Shown: piece by piece, positions 1-9,171 of the stretch | Layout of the letters: the number at the start of each line of letters is the position of its first letter | Position numbering within the stretch: the first letter of the stretch is position 1 | Source: Pseudomonadota bacterium | GTDB lineage: Bacteria > Pseudomonadota > Gammaproteobacteria > Steroidobacterales > Steroidobacteraceae | Direction of reading: 5' to 3' | Assembly (NCBI GenBank): GCA_025355105.1 | Contig: JANYAE010000032.1 | Span: 1-56,347, forward strand | DNA length: 56,347 bases | Notes under the pieces: model-generated | Seen by the model: the letters and a program-made list of their open reading frames with translations, nothing else | Databases searched by the model: none | What the model was told of the DNA's origin: nothing | Program-made: the position numbers and the translations under genes

Positions 1-486
1 CACGGCGGCGATCGCGGCGGCGACGTTGGCCGGCGTCAGGCCGCCGGCGAGCACGAGCTCGCTGCGGCGCGCGAGCGCCGCCGCCGCCCGCCAGTCGGCG
101 GTCGCGCCGCGGCCGCTGTCGGCGCTCTCGTACAGGCAGCGTCCCGGCAGCTGCGCGGGCGGCAGCGTGCCGGTGCGCAGTACCGGCAGGCGGCCGAGCG
201 CCAGCGGCAGCCGCAGAGCGTCGAAGTCGGCGGCGTCGGTCTGCAGCACATCCGGCGCGAAGTCCGCGACGACGGCGTCAAGCTCGGCTTGCGTCGGGTG
301 ACGCGTGACCGCGATGCGCAGCACACCTCGCGGCACGGCGCGCGCAAGCGCCGCTGCCGCGGCCGGCGTGAGATGGCGCGGCGAAGCGGCGTGAAACACG
401 AAGCCGACGGCGTCCGCGCCGGCCTCCACCGCGGCGCTGACGGCCTCCGCCGAGGTCAGCCCGCAGATCTTGACCCAGGTCGTCAC
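1..486 (-). CDS. trpF: phosphoribosylanthranilate isomerase, C-terminus cut by window edge
   Basis: Isomerises N-(5-phosphoribosyl)anthranilate to CdRP in tryptophan synthesis. The visible part starts with a KICGLT stretch, which carries the conserved catalytic Cys of TrpF, and continues through GADAVGFVF, RHPT and a DSGRGATADW region near the phosphate-binding loops. The start is a GTG whose GTGA overlaps the trpC stop by 4 bp, so translation is probably coupled. About 162 residues are present of the usual 200-210; the rest lies beyond base 1. It is the last visible gene of the trp operon. trpB and trpA may follow outside the window, but that cannot be seen. Confidence 0.93.
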   Translation of the reverse strand, partial: MTTWVKICGLTSAEAVSAAVEAGADAVGFVFHAASPRHLTPAAAAALARAVPRGVLRIAVTRHPTQAELDAVVADFAPDVLQTDAADFDALRLPLALGRLPVLRTGTLPPAQLPGRCLYESADSGRGATADWRAAAALARRSELVLAGGLTPANVAAAIAAV

Positions 487-1328
487 GGCCGCGCCTCGCG
501 CGCGGCGGCACGGCCGGCATCGAGCATCTGCCGCACGAGTCCTGCCGGATCCGCGGCCGACATCAGCGCCGTGCCGACCAGCGCGACACTGTAGCCCGCG
601 GCCGAGACCCGCGCCGCGTCCGCGGCGCTCGCAATTCCGCTCTCGGCCACCCGCGGGTTAGCCGCTGGCAGCAGCGCGGCGAACGCCTCGAGGCGGTCAG
701 GCACGACCTGCAGCGTCCGCAAGTCGCGGCTGTTGACGCCGATCAGGAAGGCGTCCGGCAGGCCCCGCCACTGCGGCGCGAGCGCCGCGGCCACCGCGAC
801 GTCCTGCGCATCGAAGGCTTCGATCAGCACGAACAGGCCGAGCGTGCCGGCGAAGGCGACGAGCTCGGCGAGCCGACCGGGCTCGAGCATGCGCACGATC
901 AGCAGCACGCCGGCGGCACCGGTGACGCGCGCCTCGAGTAGCTGATACCGGTCGACCAGGAAATCCTTGCGCATCGCCGGCACGCCGAGCGGCGCGAGCG
1001 CGGCACTGGCGCGAGCGAGATGCTCGAGGCTGCCGTCGAAGCTCTCCGGCTCGGTCAGCACCGACACGAGCGCGGCGCCGCCGCGCGCATAGGCCGCGAC
1101 CCGTGCCTCGAGGTCGCCGGCCTGGCCGGCGAGCACGCCCTGCGCCGGCGAGCGCAGCTTGAGCTCGGCGATCAGGTCGAAGCGGCCGTTGAGCCTCAGG
1201 CGCGGCGGCGACGGCGCGGCCGCCGCCCGTACGGCAAGTGCCGCGTCCGCCTCGCGGGCGCGCGCCGCGGCGACGCGCGCCGCGCTGGCACGCGCCATCG
1301 AGGCCAGGAAATCCGCTGGCGCGTTCAT
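483..1328 (-). CDS. trpC: indole-3-glycerol phosphate synthase
   Basis: Closes the indole ring, converting CdRP to indole-3-glycerol phosphate. The 281 aa protein is a single TIM-barrel domain and is not fused to TrpF as in enterics. Recognisable family stretches are AELKLRSPAQG near the start of the barrel (the catalytic Lys follows the ELK pattern), MRKDFLVDRYQ, FLIGVNSRDL and VAESGI. The ATG forms an ATGA overlap with the trpD stop, and its own stop overlaps the trpF GTG, so it sits in a chain of coupled genes. An in-frame extension upstream exists but would run deep into trpD and is not protein-like. Confidence 0.96.
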   Translation of the reverse strand: MNAPADFLASMARASAARVAAARAREADAALAVRAAAAPSPPRLRLNGRFDLIAELKLRSPAQGVLAGQAGDLEARVAAYARGGAALVSVLTEPESFDGSLEHLARASAALAPLGVPAMRKDFLVDRYQLLEARVTGAAGVLLIVRMLEPGRLAELVAFAGTLGLFVLIEAFDAQDVAVAAALAPQWRGLPDAFLIGVNSRDLRTLQVVPDRLEAFAALLPAANPRVAESGIASAADAARVSAAGYSVALVGTALMSAADPAGLVRQMLDAGRAAAREARP

Positions 1329-2361
1329 CGCCGACCCCGCGAGAAGGCCGCCAGCGCCGCGACGACGCCGCTGGCCGCGCCTGAGTCGATCGCCGCCGCG
1401 GCGCGCGCCGCGCCGGCGCGGGCATCCGGCGCGAGGCCCGTGACCTCCAGCGCGAGCGCCGCACCCATCACGAGCGCGTCGCGATGCGGGCCGCGATCGC
1501 GGCCGCTGAACACATTGACGAGCGCGAGCGCGTTGTGGGTCGCGTCGCCGCCCTTGAGGTCCTCCGGCCGGCAGCCCGGCAAGCCGTAGTCGGCCGCGCT
1601 GCGCGTGCTCTCGAGGCACTGGCCCGGACGCACGTCGTAGAGCAGGAACGGGCCCGCGGGCGTCGGTTCGTCCCAGCCTGGCTCGCCGTGCACCACGAAC
1701 GCGCGGCGGATCGGCAGCCCGGCGAGCGTCTCGGCCATGAGACGCGCCGCGTCGCGGCTGAAGGCGCCGATGACGTGATACGGCGGTTCTGCCGGGTTGG
1801 TCAGCGGGCCGAGCATATTGAAGACGGTGCGGATGCCGAGCGCGGCGCGCACCGGGGCGATCGCCTTCATCGCCGGGTGGTAGTGCGGCGCGAACAGGAA
1901 CGTGAAGCCGGTGGCCGCGAGGCACTCGCCGGCGGCACGCTCGTCGAGCGGCATCGTGAGCCCGAGCGCCTCGAGCAGATCGGCGCTGCCGGACCGGCTC
2001 GAGACCGAGCGGTTGCCGTGCTTGGCGACCTTCGCCCCGGCGGCGACCGCGAGCAACGCCGTGCCGGTCGACAGGTTGAAGGTATGGGAGGCGTCACCGC
2101 CGGTGCCGACGATGTCGATCGTCGGCCCGACGTCCGGCAGGCGCGGCCGGCGCGCCAGCGCGCGCATGCCGCGCGCGAAGCCGCGCAATTCGTCGGCGGT
2201 CACGCCCTTGGCGCGCAGCGCCGCGAGCAGGGCACCGGCCAGCGCCGGCGACAGCGTCTCATCCGTCAGCGCGACCAGCAGCTCGTAGGCGGTCGCCTCC
2301 GGCAGGGCGCGGCCGTCGACCAGCGCTTCGAGCGTGGCGCGCAGCGGATGCGGGCCCACGC

Positions 2362-2365
<4 letters not shown>
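1325..2365 (-). CDS. trpD: anthranilate phosphoribosyltransferase
   Basis: Transfers phosphoribose from PRPP to anthranilate. The 346 aa length is normal for the family. Signature stretches are DIVGTGGD (PRPP-binding glycine loop, near residues 85-92), [29 protein letters not shown] and the [12 protein letters not shown] region that lines the anthranilate site. The start is a GTG placed in a GTGA overlap with the trpG stop, and the stop overlaps the trpC ATG. This is a stand-alone TrpD, not fused to the TrpG amidotransferase. Confidence 0.97.
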
Positions 2366-2961
<596 letters not shown>

Positions 2962-2962
2962 G

Positions 2963-4363
2963 TCAGAGGCCCTCCTTGGCGAGCTCGAGCGCGCGCCGCA
3001 GCACCGCGCTCTTGGCCAGCACCTCGTCGTGCTCGCGCTCCGGCACGCTGTCGGCGACGATGCCGGCGCCGGCCTGGAATCGGTAGCGCCCCTCGTGGAA
3101 GGTCAGGGTCCGGATCGTGATCGCGTGGTCCATGTCGCCGCTGTGCCCGAAGTAGCCGTAGGTGCCGCCGTAGAAGCCGCGCCGCACCGGCTCGAGCTCC
3201 TCGATGATCTCCATCGCCCGGACCTTTGGCGCACCGACCAGCGTGCCGGCCGGGAACGCCGCGGCGAACAGGTCGAAGGCGTCGCGGCCGGCGGCGAGCT
3301 CGCCCTGCACGCCGCTGACGATGTGCATCACGTGGCTGTAGCGCTCGATCACGCGGTAGGGGTCAACGTGCACGCTGCCGGCGCTCGCGACGCGGCCGAG
3401 ATCGTTGCGCGCGAGATCGACGAGCATCACGTGCTCGGCGTTCTCCTTGACGTCGGCGAGCAGCTCGCGCTCGAGCGCGAGGTCCGACTCGGGCGTCGCG
3501 CCGCGGGGCCGCGTCCCGGCGATCGGCCGCAGCTGCGCCGCGCGGCCGTTCAGGCGCACCAGCGCCTCAGGCGACGAGCCGACCAGCGTCCGGTCGCCGA
3601 GCTCGCAATAGATCATGTAGGGCGACGGGTTCAGGATCCTGAGCGCCCGATAGGCCTCGAAGGGATCGAGCTCGCAGGCGCCCTCGAACTGGCTCGCCAG
3701 CACGAGCTGGTAGACGTCGCCGGCGGCGATGTGCTCCTGCACGCGCTTGACGCCGGCGACGTACGCGTCGCGCGACAGGCTCGCCCGCGGCGCCTCGAGA
3801 CGCGTCAGTGGCCGGCCGGTCATGAGCCCGCCGCGCAAGGCGCGCACGATCTCGCGCCGCAGCGCCTGCCGTTCTGCCTCGGGGCCGGCGTGCAGCAGCG
3901 CGATGCCACGGGTCACGTGGTCGAAGATCAGGAACGAGCACGGCGCGAGGTAGCAGGCCTCGGGCATGCCGGGCTCAACCGGCAGCTGCGCCGGCACGCG
4001 CTCGAAGTAGCGCACGAGGTCGTAGGCCGCGGCACCGACCAGTCCGCCGGCCAGCGGCAGGCCTGGAATCTCGGGACTCAGCCGCGGTGCGCGCGCGAGC
4101 GCGGCGCGCAACGCCGTAAGCAGCGCGGCGCGATCCGCCGGCCGTGGCTGGCGCTCGGTCGGACCGCCGGCCGGGCGCACCGCGAGTCCGCCGGCGTCGA
4201 GGCGGATCTCGAGCGCGTCACCGAAGCCGATGTAGGAATAGCGCGCGATGCGCTCGCCGCCCTCGACGCTCTCGAGCAGGAAACGAGGCTTGAAGGGGCG
4301 CAGCTTGAGGTACGCCGACACGGGCGTATCGAGGTCTGCGGCGATGTCGAACGGCGGATGCAT
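2963..4363 (-). CDS. trpE: anthranilate synthase component I
   Basis: Converts chorismate plus ammonia to anthranilate. The 466 aa protein has the N-terminal LLES motif (residues 29-32), which in this family forms part of the tryptophan feedback site. The chorismate-binding domain follows, with [43 protein letters not shown] and [14 protein letters not shown]. It is somewhat shorter at the N terminus than many TrpE proteins. An AGGAG lies close upstream of the ATG at 4363. The gene begins 36 nt after the U-tract of the attenuator, so its transcription depends on read-through of that terminator. Confidence 0.97.
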   Translation of the reverse strand: MHPPFDIAADLDTPVSAYLKLRPFKPRFLLESVEGGERIARYSYIGFGDALEIRLDAGGLAVRPAGGPTERQPRPADRAALLTALRAALARAPRLSPEIPGLPLAGGLVGAAAYDLVRYFERVPAQLPVEPGMPEACYLAPCSFLIFDHVTRGIALLHAGPEAERQALRREIVRALRGGLMTGRPLTRLEAPRASLSRDAYVAGVKRVQEHIAAGDVYQLVLASQFEGACELDPFEAYRALRILNPSPYMIYCELGDRTLVGSSPEALVRLNGRAAQLRPIAGTRPRGATPESDLALERELLADVKENAEHVMLVDLARNDLGRVASAGSVHVDPYRVIERYSHVMHIVSGVQGELAAGRDAFDLFAAAFPAGTLVGAPKVRAMEIIEELEPVRRGFYGGTYGYFGHSGDMDHAITIRTLTFHEGRYRFQAGAGIVADSVPEREHDEVLAKSAVLRRALELAKEGL

Positions 4364-4398
4364 GGGCTCCTCGTCGGGGGCGCCGGGGAGCGGACGAT

Positions 4399-4434
4399 AA
4401 AAAACCCATCCCCGGCACTGGTCGGAGATGGGTT
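4399..4434 (-). terminator. trp attenuator (intrinsic terminator)
   Basis: On the minus strand an 8-bp stem, AACCCATC paired with GATGGGTT, is followed directly by a run of six T. The intervening loop segment contains a further CCG/CGG pairing. It lies between the leader peptide stop (4460) and trpE (4363), the canonical position for a transcription attenuator. A second hairpin, CCACTC-CCAG-GAGTGG (4481-4496), sits immediately after the tandem Trp codons, where a stalled ribosome would disrupt it. I did not resolve the antiterminator pairing. Confidence 0.9.
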
Positions 4435-4459
4435 CGCGGTTGAGCTCGAGATCTTTCGG

Positions 4460-4564
4460 TTAAGCCTGCGTGCCGCGCGCCCACTCCTGGGAGTGGCGCC
4501 ACCACCAGCCGGCGCGCGCGGGCGCGGCCGTCAGGCAGGGCTGGTTCTGGAGGCTCGAGGTCAT
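4460..4564 (-). CDS. trpL: trp operon leader peptide with three consecutive Trp codons
   Basis: This is a 34-residue ORF (ATG 4564 to TAA 4460) containing WWW at residues 20-22 (bases 4499-4507) and a fourth Trp at residue 28. When charged tRNA-Trp is scarce the ribosome would stall at the tandem UGG codons and favour trpEGDCF expression. The stop codon lies 25 nt before the attenuator stem. No Shine-Dalgarno sequence precedes the ATG, and the inferred -10 element ends only 6 nt upstream, so the transcript probably begins at the AUG itself. The family role is established; leaderless initiation is inferred. Confidence 0.92.
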   Translation of the reverse strand: MTSSLQNQPCLTAAPARAGWWWRHSQEWARGTQA

Positions 4565-4570
4565 GGCTGC

Positions 4571-4600
4571 AGTATGGCGCGGTCGCGGAAAACCGGTCAA
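4571..4600 (-). promoter_or_regulatory. trp operon promoter
   Basis: On the minus strand TTGACC (4600-4595) and CATACT (4576-4571) are separated by 18 bp, a reasonable sigma-70 promoter. The -10 ends 6 nt before the trpL ATG, placing the expected start point at or next to the A of the start codon. No clear TrpR operator palindrome was recognised here. Confidence 0.65.
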
Positions 4601-4735
4601 GCGGCGTTGCCGCGGTCGTGGATCGTCCGCCTCGTCACCGCGCCCGGCCACGGCGGCAAGCCGCCGGCCCGAGCGATTCGCCTGCCCGCGGGCGGCCGGG
4701 TCGCGAGTCGTGCTAGTTTCGCCGCGGATCCCCGC

Positions 4736-5665
4736 ATGCCAGAGCCGAGCCGCACGATGCCCGCCCGCTTCTTCGCGCCCCGCTACTGGGCGACGTGGCT
4801 CGGCCTCGGTTTCCTGAGGCTGGTGTTGCTGCTGCCCTTCGGCGGCGTGCTCGCGCTCGGTCGCGGCGTCGGCCGACTGGCCCGTCGGCTGCCGCTCCCC
4901 TATCTCGGCATCGCCCGCCGTAACATCGAGCTGTGCCTGCCGGAACTGTCCGCGGCCGAGCGCGAGGCGCTCCTCGACCGGCATTTTGACAGCCTCGGAA
5001 TCGGCCTGTTCGAGTCGGCGATGACCTGGTGGGCCGATGACGACGAGATCAACAGCCGCTCTGAGGTGCTGGGTCTCGAGCATCTCGAGGCCGCCCTCGC
5101 CTGCGGCCGCGGCGCGATCCTGCTGACGGCGCACTTCACGACGCTACAGATCGGCGCGCGGATCCTCAACAACCGCCGGCCGATCGCACTCCTCTACAAG
5201 CCGACCAAGAACGAGCTGCTGGCGCACGTCTCGGGCGCGAGCTTCGCCCGCCAGGCACGCAAGGCGATTCAGCGCGACGACGTGCGCGCGATGATCTCGG
5301 CGCTGAAGCGCAACGAGGTCGTCTGGTACGCCACCGACCAGAGTTACCGCAAGAAGGGCGCGGCGATGGTGCCCTTCTTCGGCCACCCGGCGGCGACCAA
5401 CGTGTTCACGCCGCGACTGGCGCAGATGACCGGCGCGCAGGTGCTCTACTACGAGACCGAGCGGCTGGCGGGGACGCGCGGCTGGCGCGCGGTGATCCAC
5501 CCGCCGTTCGCACACTGGCCGAGCGGCGACCCGGCCGCCGACACGCTCGAGTACCACGGCGCGATCGAGGCGCAGGTGCGCCGCATGCCCGAGCAGTACT
5601 GGTGGATCCACCGCCGCTTCAAGGGTCTCGGGCCCGGCGATCCGGACTACTACCGCCGGCGCTAG
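4736..5665 (+). CDS. lpxL: lipid A biosynthesis acyltransferase, LpxL/HtrB family
   Basis: Inner-membrane enzyme expected to add a secondary acyl chain to Kdo2-lipid IVA. The 309 aa protein has the N-terminal anchor FAPRYWATWLGLGFLRLV, the family stretches RRNIELCLPELS and VVWYATDQSY, and the C-terminal EQYWWIHRRFK. The catalytic block reads H133-F-T-T-L-Q138. The family motif is HX4(D/E), so the acidic residue is replaced by Gln (codon CAG at 5147-5149). The ATG at 4736 is chosen because it gives a family-like N terminus; a second ATG at 4757 is possible and neither has a good ribosome site. The gene is divergent from trpL and its stop shares CTAG with the convergent neighbour. Confidence 0.88.
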   Translation: MPEPSRTMPARFFAPRYWATWLGLGFLRLVLLLPFGGVLALGRGVGRLARRLPLPYLGIARRNIELCLPELSAAEREALLDRHFDSLGIGLFESAMTWWADDDEINSRSEVLGLEHLEAALACGRGAILLTAHFTTLQIGARILNNRRPIALLYKPTKNELLAHVSGASFARQARKAIQRDDVRAMISALKRNEVVWYATDQSYRKKGAAMVPFFGHPAATNVFTPRLAQMTGAQVLYYETERLAGTRGWRAVIHPPFAHWPSGDPAADTLEYHGAIEAQVRRMPEQYWWIHRRFKGLGPGDPDYYRRR

Positions 5666-6081
5666 CGGATCACGCGCCAGCAGATCGGGTAGCGGTAGAG
5701 CACGCCTTCGGACACCCGCACCGTGGCGATGATCGTCACGATGAAGTGAAACAGCAGCGCGCCACCGATCAGCGCCCAGCCGACGGGCACGAGCACGAGC
5801 GGCAGGATGAGGATCGCGAGCACACCGCCGAGCAGCGCGAGCAGCCCGCCCGCGATCATCGCCGCCAGCGTCGTGATCTGGAAGTTCAGCGTCTCGCGAC
5901 CCTGATCGGCGACGAACGGCATCTCGTCACGCTTCAGCAGCCAGATCACCAGCGGTGCGATGAAGCCGCCGATCAGCGTGCAGTACATCAGCATCGCGCT
6001 CACGTGACAAAGCATCGCCCACTGGCGCTCGTCGCGCGACGGCGCGCCCGTCGCCACACCGGATCCTGCGTCTAGCTGCAT
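5662..6081 (-). CDS. DUF4870-type small membrane protein
   Basis: This 139 aa protein has about three hydrophobic segments: near residues 22-47, 63-92 and 95-120. The pattern of an N-terminal RQWAMLCHVSAM, an internal FVADQGRETLNFQ and a C-terminal VSEGVLYRYP matches the DUF4870 (Tic20-like) family, whose function is unknown. The ATG at 6081 is preceded by GGAGGG at good spacing, which decides the start over an upstream in-frame GTG. It follows the phosphotransferase gene by 25 bp on the same strand and may share its transcript. Its TAG stop overlaps the lpxL stop on the opposite strand. Confidence 0.8.
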   Translation of the reverse strand: MQLDAGSGVATGAPSRDERQWAMLCHVSAMLMYCTLIGGFIAPLVIWLLKRDEMPFVADQGRETLNFQITTLAAMIAGGLLALLGGVLAILILPLVLVPVGWALIGGALLFHFIVTIIATVRVSEGVLYRYPICWRVIR

Positions 6082-6106
6082 GTCGTTGCCCTCCGCTACC
6101 AAGCCC

Positions 6107-7162
6107 TCAGCCCGCGCCGATGCGCTGGGCCCGCTGCCATCCGGTCTCCGCGAGCAGGCGCGCGCCGCGACCCATCTCGAGCGCGTTGGCGGCCGCCGCC
6201 GTGCCTTGCTCGGCGCGCTTGCGGATGCCCTGCACGATCGCCGCCATGCGGAAGAAGTTGTAGGCGAGGTAGTAGTCCCAGTCGCCGATCGCCGCGCGTC
6301 CGCTGTTGCGGCAGTAGGTCGCGATGTACTCGGCCTCGGTCGGGATGCCGAGCGCGACCGGATCCACGTCGCCGAGCCCGCGGTGGCGGCCGGCCGGGAA
6401 GTGGAATACGCAGCAGTGGTAGGCGAAGTCGGCGAGCGGCGAGCCGAGCGTCGATAGTTCCCAGTCGAGGACGCCGACCACCTTCGGCTCGCGCGCGTCT
6501 ATCACCAGGTTGTCGAGGCGGAAGTCGCCGTGCACCAGTGTCGTCGCGTCGTCGGCCGGGATGCAGCTCGGCAGCCACGCGATCAGCCGGTCCATGGCCT
6601 CGATCGGCTCGGTCTCGCTGGCGCGATACTGCTTTGACCAGCGCGCGATCTGGCGCGCGAGGTAGTCGCCGGGCTTGCCGAAATCGCCGAGCCCGAGCGC
6701 CGCGTAGTCGAGGCCGTGCAGTCGCGCCAGCACCCGGTTCATGTCGGCGAACAGCGCGCCGCGCTCGGCGCTCGTGAGCTCGGGCAGGCGCGGGTCCTGG
6801 AAGACCCTGCCGTCGACGAAATCCATGACGTAGAACGCGCGGCCGATGACGTCCTCGTCGGTGCACAGCAGGTGCACGCCCGGCACCGGGACGCCGGCGC
6901 CGCCGAGTGCCGCCAGGACGCGGAACTCGCGTTCGATCTGGTGGGCGGACGGCAGCAATTCCGCGGCGCGGCCGGGCTTGGTCCTGAGCGCGTAGCGCAG
7001 CCCGCCCACCGTCAGCAGAAAGGTCGGGTTCGACTGGCCGCCGCCGAGCGGCTCGACGGCAAGGCTGCCGCCGCCCGGCAGCCGCGGCTCGAGGTAGCGG
7101 GCGAGTCGTGTCGCGTCCGGCAGGCTGGCCGCACTCTTGACCCGTTGCACTGCGTCGCTCAT
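6107..7162 (-). CDS. phosphotransferase family protein (APH/ACAD10-like kinase fold)
   Basis: This 351 aa aminoglycoside-phosphotransferase-fold protein has the glycine-rich GGGQSNPTFLL loop, the catalytic loop LVHGDFRLDNLV and the metal-binding VLDWELSTLGSPLADF. This subgroup resembles the kinase domain of ACAD10 and is often linked to acyl-CoA metabolism; the substrate here is unknown. The ATG at 7162 has GGAG about 6 nt upstream. It is transcribed divergently from the ABC exporter. No acyl-CoA dehydrogenase is adjacent, so the context does not identify the substrate. Confidence 0.85.
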   Translation of the reverse strand: MSDAVQRVKSAASLPDATRLARYLEPRLPGGGSLAVEPLGGGQSNPTFLLTVGGLRYALRTKPGRAAELLPSAHQIEREFRVLAALGGAGVPVPGVHLLCTDEDVIGRAFYVMDFVDGRVFQDPRLPELTSAERGALFADMNRVLARLHGLDYAALGLGDFGKPGDYLARQIARWSKQYRASETEPIEAMDRLIAWLPSCIPADDATTLVHGDFRLDNLVIDAREPKVVGVLDWELSTLGSPLADFAYHCCVFHFPAGRHRGLGDVDPVALGIPTEAEYIATYCRNSGRAAIGDWDYYLAYNFFRMAAIVQGIRKRAEQGTAAAANALEMGRGARLLAETGWQRAQRIGAG

Positions 7163-7197
7163 GACGGCTCCAGTCCCGTGCCGGGCACATTGCCTAG

Positions 7198-7233
7198 TTC
7201 GGCCGAAGGCCACAAGACGGCCGCCCCTATAAT
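7198..7233 (+). promoter_or_regulatory. probable promoter of the ABC exporter gene with adjacent palindrome
   Basis: A perfect TATAAT lies at 7228-7233, about 38 nt before the TTG start at 7272. There is no good -35 at standard spacing. A 10-bp perfect palindrome, TTCGGCCGAA (7198-7207), sits where an operator or activator site could compensate. The region is the divergent spacer between the phosphotransferase and the exporter. Confidence 0.45.
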
Positions 7234-7271
7234 GAGGGCAGGCGCGCCGTCGCGCCGTCCCGGAGTCCCGC

Positions 7272-9128
7272 TTGAACCTCAAGGAACTGCTGCGACAGGC
7301 GTCGCAGCCGTCGGCCGCGACCCCCGGCCGGAGAGCGTCGAGCGTGTTCCGCTTCGGGCGGCATGCGCTGACGCTGGCCTGGACGACCAACCGGACGGTG
7401 ACGGTCCTGCTCGCGCTCCTGACGGTCGCGGCCGGCACCCTGCCGGCCGGCGTCGCCTGGGTCGGCGCGCACATCGTCGACTCGGTGGTTGCGGCGGTAC
7501 GCGCCTATCCGACGAGCGGCCAGGCGGCCTACGGGCCGGCGCTCGGCTACGTCGCGCTCGAGGCCGCGTTGGTGGCGCTGGTCGCCGCGGCGCAACGCGG
7601 CCTGTCGACCTGCCAGTCACTGCTTCGCGCCCAACTCGGCCAGCGCGTCAACGTCATGATCCTCGAGAAGGCGCTGACGCTCGAGCTCACGCACTTCGAG
7701 GACTCCGAGTTCTATGACAAGCTGACGCGGGCGCGACGCGAGGCCTCGACGCGCCCGCTGTCGATGGTGATGCGCACCTTCGGCCTCGTGCAGAACGGCA
7801 TTTCGCTGGTCAGCTACGGCGCGATCCTGGTGCAGTTCTCGCCGCTCGCGGTCGCGATCCTGGCGCTGGCCGGCCTGCCGTCGTTCTTCGCCGAGGCCAA
7901 GTTCTCCGGCGACGCGTTCCGGCTATTCCGCTGGCGCTCGCCGGAGACGCGCATGCAGATGTACCTCGAGACGGTGCTGGCGCGGGAGGACCACGCCAAG
8001 GAGGTCAAGCTGTTCGGCCTCGGACCGCTGCTGCTCAAGCGCTACGAGGACATCTACACCAAGCTGTACCGCGAGGACCGCGAGCTGACGCTGAAGCGCG
8101 ACCTGTGGGGCTTCGGCCTCGGCCTGATCGCGACGCTCAGCCTGTACGGCGCCTACGGCTGGATCGCGGTCGGCGCGATCCGCGGCGCGATCACGCTCGG
8201 CCAGATGACCATGTACCTCGCGCTCTTCCGCCAGGGGCAGTCCGCGCTGTCGGCCGGGCTCGCCGCGGTCGGCGGCCTGTACGAGGACAACCTGTACCTG
8301 TCGAACCTCTACGAATACCTCGACCAGCAGGTGCCGCCGCCGCGCGGCGCGGTGCGCCGCGGTCCCGCACCGCAGGAGGGCATTCGCTTCGAGGGTGTCG
8401 CGTTTCGCTATCCCGACGCGGAGCGACCGGCACTGTCGGACATCGACCTCGCGATCCGGCCGGGCGAGAGCCTGGCGCTGGTCGGCGAGAACGGCTCGGG
8501 CAAGACGACGCTGATCAAGCTGCTGACGCGGCTGTACCGGCCGACCGCGGGCCGGATCCTGTTCGAGGGCCGCGACCTCGAGGAGTGGGACGAGGCCGCG
8601 CTGCGCGAACGGATCGGGGTCATCTTCCAGGACTTCGCGCGCTATCAGCTCAAGGTCGGCGAGAACGTCGGCGCCGGCGACGTCAGCGAGTTCGACGACC
8701 GGGCGCGCTGGGCCGAGGCGGCGGCGAAGGGCCTCGCGGATCCCTTCATCCGCGAACTGCCGGCCGGCTACGACACGCAGCTCGGCAAGTGGTTCAAGGA
8801 CGGCCGCGAGCTCTCCGGCGGGCAGTGGCAGAAGATCGCCCTCAGCCGCGCCTTCATGCGCTCGCGCGCCGACGTGCTGGTGCTCGACGAGCCGACCGCG
8901 GCGATGGACGCGGCCGCCGAAGCCGAGATCTTCGCGCACTTCCGCACGCTGACCCGCGACCGGATCACGATTCTGATCTCGCACCGCTTCTCCACGGTGC
9001 GGATGGCCGACCAGATCGCCGTGCTGGAGGGCGGCCGGATCGTCGAACGCGGTTCGCACGAGGCGCTGATGCAGCTCGACGGCCGCTACGCGCGCCTGTT
9101 CACCCTGCAGGCACGCGGTTACCGCTGA
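7272..9128 (+). CDS. ABC exporter, fused permease and ATPase
   Basis: A 618 aa half-transporter expected to dimerise in the inner membrane. The N-terminal roughly 340 residues form the transmembrane domain. The ATPase domain has Walker A GENGSGKTT (about 404-412), signature LSGGQWQK (about 513-520), Walker B VLVLDEPTAAMD and the H-loop ISHRFSTVR. Substrate specificity cannot be read from the sequence: it is type I exporter-like (MsbA/bacteriocin/lipid class), with no peptidase domain. The start is taken as TTG, with GGAG 8 nt upstream; there is no ATG near the expected N terminus. It is followed by cysB after 43 bp. Confidence 0.88.
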   Translation: MNLKELLRQASQPSAATPGRRASSVFRFGRHALTLAWTTNRTVTVLLALLTVAAGTLPAGVAWVGAHIVDSVVAAVRAYPTSGQAAYGPALGYVALEAALVALVAAAQRGLSTCQSLLRAQLGQRVNVMILEKALTLELTHFEDSEFYDKLTRARREASTRPLSMVMRTFGLVQNGISLVSYGAILVQFSPLAVAILALAGLPSFFAEAKFSGDAFRLFRWRSPETRMQMYLETVLAREDHAKEVKLFGLGPLLLKRYEDIYTKLYREDRELTLKRDLWGFGLGLIATLSLYGAYGWIAVGAIRGAITLGQMTMYLALFRQGQSALSAGLAAVGGLYEDNLYLSNLYEYLDQQVPPPRGAVRRGPAPQEGIRFEGVAFRYPDAERPALSDIDLAIRPGESLALVGENGSGKTTLIKLLTRLYRPTAGRILFEGRDLEEWDEAALRERIGVIFQDFARYQLKVGENVGAGDVSEFDDRARWAEAAAKGLADPFIRELPAGYDTQLGKWFKDGRELSGGQWQKIALSRAFMRSRADVLVLDEPTAAMDAAAEAEIFAHFRTLTRDRITILISHRFSTVRMADQIAVLEGGRIVERGSHEALMQLDGRYARLFTLQARGYR

Positions 9129-9142
9129 GGCGCGGCCGCTTC

Positions 9143-9148
9143 TATACT
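9143..9148 (+). promoter_or_regulatory. candidate -10 element of cysB
   Basis: TATACT lies 23 nt before the cysB ATG in the short gap after the exporter gene. The region where the -35 would lie overlaps the end of the exporter gene and matches consensus poorly, so an activator-dependent or weak promoter is possible. Confidence 0.4.
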
Positions 9149-9171
9149 GACGACCTGCCAGACGGTGACCG

